A stretch of DNA of 36,668 nucleotides, from positions 1 to 36,668 of the forward strand of contig NZ_BILW01000052.1 in the NCBI RefSeq assembly GCF_004000765.1, read 5' to 3'. Made by a program: the position numbers and the translations under genes. The notes beneath the pieces are model-generated. The model was given only the letters and a program-made list of their open reading frames with translations. It did not search any database and was not told the DNA's origin. Every line of letters starts with the position of its first letter. Position 1 is the first letter of the stretch. Origin of the DNA: Paenibacillus chondroitinus NBRC 15376. Its GTDB lineage: Bacteria > Bacillota > Bacilli > Paenibacillales > NBRC-103111. This document shows positions 1 to 8,338 of the stretch, piece after piece.

Positions 1-35
1 CGTAGCGGCGTAAAACACGCTTAACTTCGCGAAAC

Positions 36-75
36 ATAAAAAGCCAAGCAGGCGCTTCCCAACCTGCTTGGCTCT
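36..75 (-). terminator. Rho-independent terminator of the glucose dehydrogenase operon
   Basis: An 11-bp perfect stem (positions 42-52 with 63-73, arm AGCCAAGCAGG) is followed on the minus strand by a run of T. It lies just past the stop codon of the dehydrogenase at 78, so it ends the minus-strand GH15-dehydrogenase unit. Confidence 0.9.
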
Positions 76-77
76 AT

Positions 78-1229
78 TCATACCGAAAAGCTGTACTCAA
101 CTTCGTTCGTTTGTTTCACCAGGCCGCGCCACTGTTCCACCGGAACGATGTCGACGACCGCTTTGATCGGGATGCTCGCAAAGTCCAGCTTCGGCACGGC
201 CTCCAGCTTCATCCGGTTGGTGACCAGCCGGTCAAGCCAACCGGGGTACACCCGCTCCATCTGCTGCAGCCGATAGATGGCTGTCTCAAAATCTTTGCGT
301 GCCGCGTTCACCGAACCGATCACGCATTTGTTCTCCAGCACCATGCTCTGATTGAGCATGTCGGAGGAAATCTCCAGCTTGCGGTCAGCTGGCGTGACCC
401 CAAGCAGCGCCAGCACGCCATTCGGCGCCAGCACAGCCATAGCCTCGAAGGCCAGCGGGCTGAAGCCCGTGCATTCGAGCACAAAATCTATCGGCTTACC
501 GAGTCCCTCCGCGTAAGCCGTCAAACCGCCGTCTTCGTCCGCGGTTTGATACACGCCCCCGCAGTCCTTAACAAGCTTCGCTTGCAGACTATCCTGCGGG
601 GATCTCGACCAAACGTACACGTCCAAGCCGAGCAGCCTGCACGTTATAGCAGCAAGCAGCCCTAACGGGCCTGAGCCAAGGACGAGCGCTGTCTTCGGCT
701 CCCAGATCAGCCGCTGCTGTACGCGCAGCACCTGATCCCACACTTTCTCTACAATGCTCTGCGGCTCAACCAGAACGCCGTGTTCGAGCAGATCCGTAGG
801 AACTTGTACGAGATAACGGCCGTCTTCTCTGTAATATTCGGAGAGGAAACCGTGGGCGCCTTTGATACCACGCTCCACAAATTCCCCGGTTTGACAAAAG
901 TCTGAGTGACCGTTCCGGCAATTAACACAGCTTTGATTCCGGCAGGGCCGCCGGACAATGGCGGTCACGAGATCTCCTGCTTGGAATCCGCTCTCTGCGC
1001 CAGCTTCTGCAACAACCCCTAAAGATTCATGGCCTGTCGTCAAGTCGTCCTCCCCTTGCGGGGGAACGCCGTACTTTTCCTGCAAAATTTCCTTATCCGT
1101 GCCGTCTAAACCTACTGCCAACACCTTGACAATTACCTCTTGCGGATGAGTTATCACGGGATCATCCACGGTTTCCAGCGCAATCGAAGGGTTACCTTGC
1201 CGCAGTTGTTTGACGCGAATCGCTTTCAT
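78..1229 (-). CDS. Zn-dependent glucose 1-dehydrogenase-like MDR oxidoreductase
   Basis: A medium-chain dehydrogenase of 383 residues resembling archaeal-type glucose 1-dehydrogenase, which oxidises D-glucose to gluconolactone with NAD(P)+. Seen: a GLDGTDKE motif at residues 40-47 where Asp42 sits at the usual catalytic-zinc Cys position, GHES at 66-69 (His67, Glu68), a four-Cys structural zinc lobe (C..SC.NC......FC), and a Rossmann glycine motif LGSGPLG in the middle. The Asp-for-Cys swap is known in haloarchaeal glucose dehydrogenases. The ATG at 1229 is chosen because GGAGGAGATG lies just upstream; a TTG at 1247 directly after the upstream stop would place the ribosome site inside the gene. 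It follows the GH15 gene with almost no gap, so the two are an operon. The exact sugar specificity is inferred. Confidence 0.85.
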   Translation of the reverse strand: MKAIRVKQLRQGNPSIALETVDDPVITHPQEVIVKVLAVGLDGTDKEILQEKYGVPPQGEDDLTTGHESLGVVAEAGAESGFQAGDLVTAIVRRPCRNQSCVNCRNGHSDFCQTGEFVERGIKGAHGFLSEYYREDGRYLVQVPTDLLEHGVLVEPQSIVEKVWDQVLRVQQRLIWEPKTALVLGSGPLGLLAAITCRLLGLDVYVWSRSPQDSLQAKLVKDCGGVYQTADEDGGLTAYAEGLGKPIDFVLECTGFSPLAFEAMAVLAPNGVLALLGVTPADRKLEISSDMLNQSMVLENKCVIGSVNAARKDFETAIYRLQQMERVYPGWLDRLVTNRMKLEAVPKLDFASIPIKAVVDIVPVEQWRGLVKQTNEVEYSFSV

Positions 1230-1247
1230 CTCATCATCTCCTCCCAA

Positions 1248-3284
1248 CTATTGAACAATTGGCTCCAACACTTTGTCTTCACTGGCATCCGCCGCTTGTT
1301 TGGTTCCTGTCGAGGTCATTTTTTTTAGTTTAGATAAATATTCTTGCGTAACTTTGATAAAAGAAGCGTGCGACCATGTTAAAGGTGAAACGGAAAGCGG
1401 CGCGCCTGTGAACGGATGCACCTGCTCCGCCATTGTGCCTGAGGGGAGCGCATGCCGTATTGCCCAGAACATCAGATTTTCCGCTTCTTGCAAATCTTCA
1501 ATCACTTTTGCCGAGGCCACCAGCCATTCCGCATACCAAAGCGTACAGATAAACCACGGATTGCCTGGCACCTTAGCGACATCATTCGTCACCTGATGGT
1601 AGTAGTCATTTTCATACCTGGCGATGCCGCCGATATCCGTATGTACCCACAATTTCTCTTTTAGAATCTTCATCGTCGCCACGATCCTTGGATCCTCCAG
1701 TTCGAACAATCCAAAATCGAATAACCCGTACATACTCATATCCATCGTATAGTCAGGCACATATTTATTTTCATCATAACTCCAATATAAAGCTCGTAAA
1801 AAACGATTCTGGTCAGCCGCAAACAACTGCTGTTCGGCAGCCTTTTTCACCTGATTCGCGATATCGGCATAATAAACGGCCCGCGCTTTATCCTGGTGAT
1901 AATCGGCGAAACGAGCGGCAGCAACCAGACCCGCATAGACAGAGGCGACGGTAAAGGCTAGCACGCCATAGCGCTCTTCCCAGAGATCGTAGGAGGGCAG
2001 CGGAAGCCCGGAAGCATCCCGATAATGAACGAGAAAGTCCGCAGCGGGTTTCACAAATTTCTCGTAATCTTCACGGGAACGTTCTATCGTGCCGGCCAGC
2101 TTGTGATGATGCCACAACGTATACAGAACAAGTGCCGTTTCATCTTCTTGAATGGCCAACTGCTTTTTCCCTTGACCGTCCACCCATGGGTGCCAGCTTG
2201 AGCCTACGGAGCTATCGGGATTGTATTTGTGCATGAGATACCCTTCAGGCGTCAATACTTTTATGCAAAAATCAAAAAATTTCCTGGACAGCTCATAATA
2301 CCCAGCCCGGTCTAAGGCATGAGATACCAGCGCCCCGTCCCGCGGCCACATATAGGAGTAGGTATCTTTGGCAAACTTCAAAATATCCGAGTCATTTGCT
2401 GCAATAATGGCGCCACGATTGTCAACATTCGTTCTAGTGATCAACAGGCATCTTTTGTAAAAGGAAGCCAATTCCGGCTTCAGCAAGCTAAGCTGATGAG
2501 CATCCTGGTTGACCCATCTTACCCAGTGATCATGGGTGCGCTGCAGCAAAGCTTGTGGGGACTCTGTGCGCAGCAAGTTTTCCAATCGCTCGACCTCCTG
2601 CTTCGTATGGCCGAAGCAAACCCAGAACCACGCTTCTTTCGAGCTTTTGGGAGGCAGCGTCATGGTCAACTCAAGCGTCCCGTCAACAGAACCCTGTGCA
2701 ATCGGATTTCCCCCTAAATGGCCGTCTTCCGCATCACGCCATGTCCCTTCAAGGCCATGTATGCCTTTCTGCCCCGTTGCATAACCGCTGGGATACGGCT
2801 TATCGACATCCGGAGATAAACCCGACAACGACATATAACGATGCCCTTTATAAAACAGAAGCGAATTTAGCTCCGGGTCAAAATAAATGGTATCGCCGAC
2901 ACCGTTGCCATAGATTTGCAAATCCAAATGAAAGTAAAGTTTGATCTCTCTTTCCTCATCAAACTGGTTTTCCATCTTTATTTTGCGTAAAAAAACATTT
3001 TGTTGAACATCTACACCATCTCGAATAACGAAACTTAATCCCAATCTCTCATGAGCGCATTCAACGTTCGTAACCAGCGAATCTTCTAGGTATTTCAGCT
3101 TTTTCGAAACTTCCGGATGGTCGATCCAGAAGAAATCTCGCGCACACCAAATACCAAAATGTGAAAGATGATCGCTAGATTGATTCTCTTGACCTACTAA
3201 AGGGTAATACATGTCACGAATATTATAAGCAGCGTCAAAATTAATGAGTACATTCCCGTTCCCAATGGGTAAATCTCTTGCCAT
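1248..3284 (-). CDS. Glycoside hydrolase family 15 protein (glucoamylase/trehalase type)
   Basis: An inverting alpha-glucosidase of 678 residues that would release glucose from maltodextrin-like glucans or trehalose; no signal peptide is seen, so it is probably cytoplasmic. An N-terminal beta-sandwich domain (opening with LPIGNGNVLINFD) precedes an (alpha/alpha)6 barrel. Family marks include TYSYMWPRDGALVSHALD, the LWEERYG segment with the likely catalytic acid, and the late AEQVHP segment with the likely base. The ATG at 3284 is preceded by AGAGG at suitable spacing; the longer frame from a TTG at 3332 has no such site. The next gene is a glucose dehydrogenase, which fits release and oxidation of glucose in one unit. 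Glucoamylase versus trehalase cannot be decided by eye. Confidence 0.88.
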   Translation of the reverse strand: MARDLPIGNGNVLINFDAAYNIRDMYYPLVGQENQSSDHLSHFGIWCARDFFWIDHPEVSKKLKYLEDSLVTNVECAHERLGLSFVIRDGVDVQQNVFLRKIKMENQFDEEREIKLYFHLDLQIYGNGVGDTIYFDPELNSLLFYKGHRYMSLSGLSPDVDKPYPSGYATGQKGIHGLEGTWRDAEDGHLGGNPIAQGSVDGTLELTMTLPPKSSKEAWFWVCFGHTKQEVERLENLLRTESPQALLQRTHDHWVRWVNQDAHQLSLLKPELASFYKRCLLITRTNVDNRGAIIAANDSDILKFAKDTYSYMWPRDGALVSHALDRAGYYELSRKFFDFCIKVLTPEGYLMHKYNPDSSVGSSWHPWVDGQGKKQLAIQEDETALVLYTLWHHHKLAGTIERSREDYEKFVKPAADFLVHYRDASGLPLPSYDLWEERYGVLAFTVASVYAGLVAAARFADYHQDKARAVYYADIANQVKKAAEQQLFAADQNRFLRALYWSYDENKYVPDYTMDMSMYGLFDFGLFELEDPRIVATMKILKEKLWVHTDIGGIARYENDYYHQVTNDVAKVPGNPWFICTLWYAEWLVASAKVIEDLQEAENLMFWAIRHALPSGTMAEQVHPFTGAPLSVSPLTWSHASFIKVTQEYLSKLKKMTSTGTKQAADASEDKVLEPIVQ

Positions 3285-3454
3285 GCGATCAGCCTCTTTC
3301 CATGATGATGCTACTAATTTTCCAATCGCCAAGCATAAATATGCACGCAGCCCGCATGGCAGGGATTTCAGGGAAATAGCACCAATTCAAGCGTAAACAT
3401 TTTCATTTCCACCAAACTCATTTACAATTAAACAATATGGAGGGATTCATCATT

Positions 3455-4123
3455 ATGAAGCAATTAGAAGGATTCGGTAAATTTTTGGAAAGCTTACGGG
3501 GCAAAATGTCCCTGCGCGAAGCAGCTAACAAAAGCGGACTTTCACACGCCTACATCAGAGATTTGGAACTGGAGCGCAATCGCTCGACCAATGAGAAAAT
3601 CAACCCATCGCCTGTTACGTTAAAAAAGCTGTCGGATGCCTACAACATTCCATACACCGATTTAATGGAGAAAGCTGGCTACCTCGAGAACGAGAGTGAG
3701 CAAGCAAGCAGTAAAGAAGCCTTGCAGGAACCGGTTTCCATGAACGATACATTATTTATTGAAGTCAGCTCGAAAGAAATGATTTATCACACTCGTTTTG
3801 AACGTATAAGCCAAGCTGTAAACTCGTTGCTTGATTTCAGTCTTTTCTTGGATAAGCTCGAAGAAATGGGCTTTAAAAAGATGGATACCGACCTTTTCGT
3901 TAATATGAATCATGTGCAAAAATATATTGAAAAAGAAGGTAAACTTTATTTTGACACGCTAGGCATTTCAAAATTTGTTGTTATTGCCGCCATCCGACAA
4001 AAGAAGTACCACGATCTCATTATTCGCAGCGTAGCCCGGAATACGGGAAAGGGCTTGGAATTTCATTACGAGCGTCCTTCTGCAGCAGATTCATTGCTGT
4101 CTTCAGTAAAGCGCCCAATCTAA
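3455..4123 (+). CDS. XRE-family helix-turn-helix transcriptional regulator
   Basis: A 222-residue protein with an N-terminal HTH_3 domain (about residues 5-75): LREAANKSGLSHAYIRDLE is the helix-turn-helix and the stretch ending KLSDAYNIPYTDLMEKAGYL is the usual domain end. The remaining 140 residues are not recognised; they may sense a ligand or form dimers. The start at 3455 has GGAGGG ten bases upstream; an in-frame ATG at 3437 overlaps that site and is rejected. It is divergent from the GH15 operon across about 170 bp, so it could regulate that operon or itself, but no operator was identified. A strong terminator follows. Confidence 0.85.
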   Translation: MKQLEGFGKFLESLRGKMSLREAANKSGLSHAYIRDLELERNRSTNEKINPSPVTLKKLSDAYNIPYTDLMEKAGYLENESEQASSKEALQEPVSMNDTLFIEVSSKEMIYHTRFERISQAVNSLLDFSLFLDKLEEMGFKKMDTDLFVNMNHVQKYIEKEGKLYFDTLGISKFVVIAAIRQKKYHDLIIRSVARNTGKGLEFHYERPSAADSLLSSVKRPI

Positions 4124-4134
4124 TACAAATTGTT

Positions 4135-4182
4135 AAAAAGGAGTAAAGTTCATGAAGAATGAAACTTTACTCCTTTTTTTTC
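4135..4182 (+). terminator. Rho-independent terminator after the XRE regulator
   Basis: A perfect stem of at least 13 bp (AAGGAGTAAAGTT with AACTTTACTCCTT) closes a 12-base loop and is followed by eight or more T. It lies between the XRE gene and the phosphodiester glycosidase gene and overlaps the longest open frame of the latter, which argues against using that upstream start. Confidence 0.92.
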
Positions 4183-4241
4183 GTCTATCTATAAAGGTTG
4201 ATTGCATTGATTTTTTGGCAGAGAGGATTGGTAAAGAATTC

Positions 4242-5357
4242 ATGGCTGTTCAACAGACCGCCTCCACACCATCTCGACTAGCGAGAAAGAACAGAAAACG
4301 TTCTGTGGGCTTGCGTTTATTTCTGTATACGATTTTTAGTTTTGTCCTTCTTTCTATTCTGTCTTTATGTTGGTTTTTCCTTACAGCGTCAGGTACGACT
4401 GTTCGGCTCATGATGGCCGATACTTTGATTACAACCCAGCATCGCGATTGGGCCAAATATTTAATTGGCTCCGAGGAATTGCAGAAACGCGTAGAAGCTT
4501 ATTGGAAGAAGTTTGACGAAATGGGCGATGAGAAAGATAAAGGCATCGTACAGATTGAGCCTGTGAGTTCTACAGCCCCGACGGCGGCCGTCAAGAAGGA
4601 ACTCGTCACCATTGAACCCATTTCAGGGACGAACTTCAAAGGGCAGCTTGTCACGATTTCTGATCCAAAGAAGCTTCGCATTGCCGTTCCTGATAAAGTA
4701 GGCAAAGGCGAGAAAGTATCCTCCATGGTCAAAAGAACGGGAGCGATCCTCGGCGTTAACGGCGGAGGATTCATCGACCCGAACTGGGAGGGGAACGGGT
4801 TCCAACCGGAAGGCATCGTCATGTCCGGCGGCAAAATCTTTTACAATGACAAAGGCATGAACGGCACTGTGCAAGTGGTTGGCATCGATAAAGAAGGCCG
4901 TATGATCGCCGGCAAATATAAAGTCTCCGAGCTGGTGGCTATGGGAGTTCAGGAAGCTGTTTCCTTTTCCCCGCGGTTCATTGTCAACGGGGTTGGACAA
5001 ATCAAAAGCCAAGCGGACGGCTGGGGGATTGCTCCGCGTACCAGCATGGCGCAAACGAAAGACGGCTCCATTCTTTTCGCCGTCATCGACGGCAGGCAGA
5101 CGCACAGCATAGGAGCAACGCTGTACGATATTCAGGAGATTTTCCTGGCGCATGGCGCTGTCACAGCCGCTAATTTAGACGGTGGAGCTTCTACTGTTCT
5201 TGTGCACAATAATGCCATCATCAACAAGCCATCCAGTGAATACGGGGAGAGGTATCTTCCTACGGCATGGCTGGTCTTTGAACATCCGGAAACGGCTCCC
5301 ATCAAAAACGTATGGGAAGGCTTGGATATTCGCAAGATTGATCCATCGAAGTGGTAA
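4242..5357 (+). CDS. Membrane-anchored phosphodiester glycosidase family protein (NAGPA/DUF2233)
   Basis: A 371-residue protein with a basic N-terminus, one membrane segment at about residues 24-47 (LFLYTIFSFVLLSILSLCWF), a charged linker with VTIEP-like repeats, and a C-terminal phosphodiester glycosidase domain. Domain marks are GVNGGGF, PEGIVMSGG, an RTSMAQTKDG segment and NLDGGASTVLVHNN. Relatives are the human uncovering enzyme NAGPA and bacterial proteins linked to exopolysaccharide or wall sugars; the substrate here is unknown. The domain should face outside the membrane. The start at 4242 is chosen because the 30-codon longer version would begin inside the preceding terminator; the ribosome site (AGAGG) is only moderate. 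A bidirectional terminator follows. Confidence 0.85.
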   Translation: MAVQQTASTPSRLARKNRKRSVGLRLFLYTIFSFVLLSILSLCWFFLTASGTTVRLMMADTLITTQHRDWAKYLIGSEELQKRVEAYWKKFDEMGDEKDKGIVQIEPVSSTAPTAAVKKELVTIEPISGTNFKGQLVTISDPKKLRIAVPDKVGKGEKVSSMVKRTGAILGVNGGGFIDPNWEGNGFQPEGIVMSGGKIFYNDKGMNGTVQVVGIDKEGRMIAGKYKVSELVAMGVQEAVSFSPRFIVNGVGQIKSQADGWGIAPRTSMAQTKDGSILFAVIDGRQTHSIGATLYDIQEIFLAHGAVTAANLDGGASTVLVHNNAIINKPSSEYGERYLPTAWLVFEHPETAPIKNVWEGLDIRKIDPSKW

Positions 5358-5361
5358 AGGC

Positions 5362-5406
5362 AAAAAGCAGCAAGCTCGAATTCAATGAGCTTGCTGCTTT
5401 TTTGTT
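5362..5406. terminator. Bidirectional terminator between convergent genes
   Basis: A perfect stem AAAAGCAGCAAGCTC with GAGCTTGCTGCTTTT closes a nine-base loop, with T runs on both strands. It serves the plus-strand glycosidase (stop 5357) and the minus-strand YtxH gene (stop 5412). Confidence 0.9.
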
Positions 5407-5411
5407 ATATT

Positions 5412-5783
5412 TTAGCGATTTCCTAGAATGACTAAATCTTCTGCCGCTTCAGATGTTTCGACATCATCTTGCAATTCCGCATCGTCAATCTTGGACTCTT
5501 TCCAGGAACGAACCGTGCCCACCACATTTGTTGCCGTGTCTTTTGCTTTGCCTACGATATCAGATGTTGTGGTGCTAACGGATTTTGCAACCTCTTGCGT
5601 TTTTTGCGAGACCGAAGTAGCCAGCTGAACCGTCTTGTCGCTAACGACTTTGGCATTCTCCGCAATGTCGTTTCTAAGCTCGCGTCCGGATTTCGGTGCG
5701 AACAGCAGAGCTGTCGCTGCGCCCAGTAAACCTCCAACAATCGCACCGATGAGAAGATCTTTACCTTTTTTTTCGCTTGCCAT
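5412..5783 (-). CDS. YtxH domain-containing protein
   Basis: A 123-residue protein. The YtxH hallmark is at the N-terminus: a hydrophobic glycine-rich segment directly followed by LLFAPKSGRELR. The rest is a polar helical tail rich in Ser, Thr, Val and Lys, with an acidic end. Family members are small membrane-associated general-stress proteins in Bacillales, function poorly defined. The ATG at 5783 has GGAG nine bases upstream (TAAGGAGTGGATTTCAC); the longer frame runs into the DUF948 gene. It lies 14 bases after the DUF948 stop, and the DUF948-YtxH pairing is common in Bacillales, so the two are cotranscribed. Confidence 0.88.
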   Translation of the reverse strand: MASEKKGKDLLIGAIVGGLLGAATALLFAPKSGRELRNDIAENAKVVSDKTVQLATSVSQKTQEVAKSVSTTTSDIVGKAKDTATNVVGTVRSWKESKIDDAELQDDVETSEAAEDLVILGNR

Positions 5784-5797
5784 GTGAAATCCACTCC

Positions 5798-6244
5798 TTA
5801 ATGGTCTGATTTGGCTTTCCGATTCGCCTGCCACCTCTGCCACAGCTCATACCCCGTCGTTGCCCACTCCATGACGTCCTCTATCCGCTTCTGGTGGGTA
5901 TGTACAACCCTTTCCGCACCGTTAAGCGAATCACTCATCATGCGTGCACCTTTGCGAAGGACCGAAGCGACATCCCCTATAGCTGCTCCAGTCTTCTCGA
6001 TGGATTGAACGGTTGACTCTAATGCCAGCACCTGCATGTGCACCTCTTCGGTCAGCTGGCCCGCTTTGTTCAGCAATTGCTCAGCCTCCCCTGCTGCTTT
6101 GGCTACATGCTGTTCCGTTTGAGCAACCGTATCGCTTAGTTGTTGTAACATCCTTTTTGCAGTAATCAGCATGCGAACGGCAAAAACGACGAGCACAATA
6201 AAAGCGACAGCCGAACTAACTGCACTAATCTCCATCCATGTCAT
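5798..6244 (-). CDS. DUF948 domain-containing protein
   Basis: A 148-residue protein with one N-terminal membrane helix (about residues 5-27) and then a long amphipathic, probably coiled-coil stretch rich in Gln, Glu and Ala, as in DUF948 proteins. The C-terminus is basic (RWQANRKAKSDH). The start ATG at 6244 follows GGGAGGTG at good spacing. It is first in the two-gene unit with ytxH. The biochemical role is unknown; the family is tied to general stress by gene neighbourhood in related genera. Confidence 0.85.
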   Translation of the reverse strand: MTWMEISAVSSAVAFIVLVVFAVRMLITAKRMLQQLSDTVAQTEQHVAKAAGEAEQLLNKAGQLTEEVHMQVLALESTVQSIEKTGAAIGDVASVLRKGARMMSDSLNGAERVVHTHQKRIEDVMEWATTGYELWQRWQANRKAKSDH

Positions 6245-6414
6245 GACGGGCACCTCCCGAGTCTGCAAACTGCGTTGATTGATGGCGGCTTCTAGACGAA
6301 TGCCTATGAATTACTACAGTATAGGTAGGAGCAGCTTGTTTTGACACAAAAAAACTGGAAAAATTTCAGGGACCTGTCATAATGAAAAGCAAATCGAACT
6401 TCTGGAGGAGCCGC

Positions 6415-7047
6415 ATGAACCGAGAACAAGGATTGAAGGAAATTGAACGAACGCGCATTATCGCCATTGTTCGTGGCGTGAAAGAAGCTCACATTTTTTC
6501 CGTAGCGGAAGCACTCTTGAAGGGCGGAGTTACCGTTATGGAGGTGACGCTCAACACACCCGGAGCTTTGACGATGATTAGCGAGTTGCAGGCGAAGTTG
6601 GGCGAACAAATGTATATTGGCGCTGGCACCGTACTCGATGTAGAGGATGCGCAAAAAGCTGTACAAGCAGGCGCCTCTTTTCTGGTAACGCCGAATTTGG
6701 ACGAGGACGTCATTCGTTATGCGAGCCGTGAGGGGGTTCCGATTTTCCCTGGAGCGATGACACCGACCGAGGTCGTCAAAGCATGGAAAGCAGGCGCTAC
6801 AGCGATTAAAATTTTCCCGAGCGCGAGCCTGGGGCTTTCCTATATCAAGGAATTAATGGGACCGCTTGACCATATTCCGATGATGGCTGTTGGCGGCGTT
6901 ACCGAAGAGAACATTAAACAATTTCTTGACCTGGGCTGCTATGGGCTTGGTATCGGCGGCTCGCTGATTAATTTAAAAGAAATCGAAGCCGGCCGCTTCG
7001 AATGGGTGACGGACAAGGCTGCCCGGCTTATTGCGGCTTCGCGCTAA
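6415..7047 (+). CDS. eda: Bifunctional 4-hydroxy-2-oxoglutarate aldolase / KDPG aldolase
   Basis: A 210-residue class I aldolase that splits 2-keto-3-deoxy-6-phosphogluconate into pyruvate and glyceraldehyde-3-phosphate. Seen: MEVTLNTPGAL with the catalytic-base Glu, GAGTVLD, FLVTPNLD, the Schiff-base lysine in AIKIFPSASLG, and the phosphate-binding GGV near the C-terminus. Length matches the family. The ATG at 6415 follows CTGGAGGAG; the 11-codon longer frame does not. It is transcribed alone: the upstream pair is divergent and no gene follows on the same strand for over 2 kb. No KDG kinase or phosphogluconate dehydratase is in the window. Confidence 0.93.
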   Translation: MNREQGLKEIERTRIIAIVRGVKEAHIFSVAEALLKGGVTVMEVTLNTPGALTMISELQAKLGEQMYIGAGTVLDVEDAQKAVQAGASFLVTPNLDEDVIRYASREGVPIFPGAMTPTEVVKAWKAGATAIKIFPSASLGLSYIKELMGPLDHIPMMAVGGVTEENIKQFLDLGCYGLGIGGSLINLKEIEAGRFEWVTDKAARLIAASR

Positions 7048-7580
7048 GTGCTGGACTAGTAGGAGCGGCGGATCAGCCGCAAATTTGATTCTTTCCTGCG
7101 CGGTTTGGGGACGGACGGAACGAATTAGCTGGCATGTTGGCGAACAAGGTGGTTTCCCCTTGGATCGGGGCGACCGAAAGGTCCGGATTTGCTGGACAGG
7201 GCTGAACAGGGCTGAACGCAACGGATCAGTACAAGATGAGATTGAACGGAGCGGAACGAGTGCCTGCCGGACAGGCAACGTTAGTAGTGATCGGACGGTG
7301 TGCCAACGACTCCGACCGTCTAACGGACTCTGCGGCTCTTATTCGGCGAAATATAGCCGTTTTGGAAATCTAACGGACTCCAGCGCCGCTATTAGCTTGT
7401 TTCTATCATGATTTCGCCCCGAAATCAGCAATTAAGGGCTCCTGTGTCCGTTAGAATTGAAACAGGACGATTTTCACGCTTTTAGCGTCTGTGGAGTCCG
7501 TTAGAATTGGCTGGCGAGGCGCGCAAGGTGGTTTCCCTTCCCATGGGGTTAGTAGGGTTGACAAAGTTAGCAACTACAAG
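7048..7580. other. Gene-free block with interspersed repeats
   Basis: About 530 bases with no convincing gene. It contains a 10-bp tandem duplication (ACAGGGCTGA at 7196-7205 and 7206-7215) and a direct repeat in which GAATTRGCTGGC is followed shortly by AAGGTGGTTTCCC (7122-7158 and 7504-7537). These two copies flank the four-unit symmetric repeat at 7319-7505. An open frame at 7031-7411 on the plus strand reads through repeats and overlaps eda, and is not accepted. Confidence 0.7.
7319..7505. repeat. Symmetric four-unit interspersed repeat (TCTAACGGACTC family)
   Basis: TCTAACGGACTC occurs at 7319-7330 and 7369-7380. Its inverse occurs at 7444-7455 (GTGTCCGTTAGA, one mismatch) and 7494-7505 (GAGTCCGTTAGA). 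Both pairs are exactly 50 bases apart and the whole is centred on 7412. Sequence between the heads is related too (GCCGCTATTAGC-like and GAAAT...GTTTTGGAAA-like parts), so these are four copies of a unit of about 50 bp, two in each direction. A related single copy lies at 20557. Confidence 0.8.
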
Positions 7581-7622
7581 AAAAGGCTGTCCCAGGAGTA
7601 TTCTACCTTCTGGAACAGCCTT
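7581..7622 (-). terminator. Terminator of the SufR-like regulator gene
   Basis: The hairpin AAGGCTGTTCCAG ... CTGGGACAGCCTT, read on the minus strand, is followed by TTCTTGT. It lies three bases beyond the stop codon at 7625. Confidence 0.85.
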
Positions 7623-7624
7623 AT

Positions 7625-8254
7625 TTATTTTTTGCTAATAATATAGACGCACTTGTTCGCGCCTTTGGCTAAGCATTCGGTGCGCTCCACGTTCGCGTCC
7701 AGCAAATTTCGGAACAAAGCAAGCTCACACTGGCAGGCTTGACCAAACGTATTCGCCACCTGGGAGATCGGGCAATTATGCTCGCTGAACGTATAGGCGT
7801 CGGCACCTGTTTGCGCCCAATCAACCATATACCCGTTTTCGTTCTGGATATGCGCTAATTCAGCTACGCGCTCTTCCAAGTTCTTATCCACCATGCGCGG
7901 CTGGTAGCGAGACTCAAGTTTATCCTGTCTGCCTTCAAAAAGCCGCTCTATCTTCTCATGCCCTTGATCTTCAAGTAACTCATCCAGTAAATCGAGAGTC
8001 AACTGCATATATTTCTTGGGAAATAATTCATCTGCCTTGGGAGCTAATGTGTAGACATTCGTAGGTCTCCCCATCGCCTGCCTGACAAGCTTCGTTTCGA
8101 GCAGATCGTCCTTCTCCATAGAATGAATATGCCGCCTGACGGCCATCTCCGTAATTCCGAGCTGTTTGGACATCTCTTGAACACTGAGAGGTCCCCCAGT
8201 TTTGAGCATGGAAAGAATCACTTTGCGCGTGGATGTCTCAAGTGTTTGATTCAT
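7625..8254 (-). CDS. SufR-like / DeoR-type HTH transcriptional regulator with C-terminal cysteines
   Basis: A 209-residue protein. Residues 1-65 form a winged helix-turn-helix (LSVQEMSKQLGITEMAVRRHI, then a GRPTNVYTL wing). The C-terminal half carries clustered cysteines: CPIS, then C-x-C after 12 residues, then EC and KC seven residues apart. The first C-x12-C spacing matches the iron-sulfur regulator SufR; later spacings differ, so cluster binding is an inference. SufR itself represses Fe-S assembly genes, but none lies here. The ATG at 8254 has GGTAGGTGAG upstream; another ATG at 8281 is possible. It is transcribed alone, with a terminator directly behind it. Confidence 0.75.
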   Translation of the reverse strand: MNQTLETSTRKVILSMLKTGGPLSVQEMSKQLGITEMAVRRHIHSMEKDDLLETKLVRQAMGRPTNVYTLAPKADELFPKKYMQLTLDLLDELLEDQGHEKIERLFEGRQDKLESRYQPRMVDKNLEERVAELAHIQNENGYMVDWAQTGADAYTFSEHNCPISQVANTFGQACQCELALFRNLLDANVERTECLAKGANKCVYIISKK

Positions 8255-8338
8255 TAGCTCACCTACCCTCGGAACAATCATTATGCTTCATTTTACAGCA
8301 TCATATCGAAGTTGTAAATTAAGAAACATCTATGTATG

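Noticed and set aside
4152..4241. An upstream start for the phosphodiester glycosidase
   Set aside because: The added 30 codons begin in the loop of a strong terminator hairpin and lack a ribosome site.
7031..7411. A 126-codon plus-strand frame after eda
   Set aside because: It overlaps the end of eda, reads through interspersed repeats and has an Arg/Ser-rich composition typical of noncoding GC-rich DNA.
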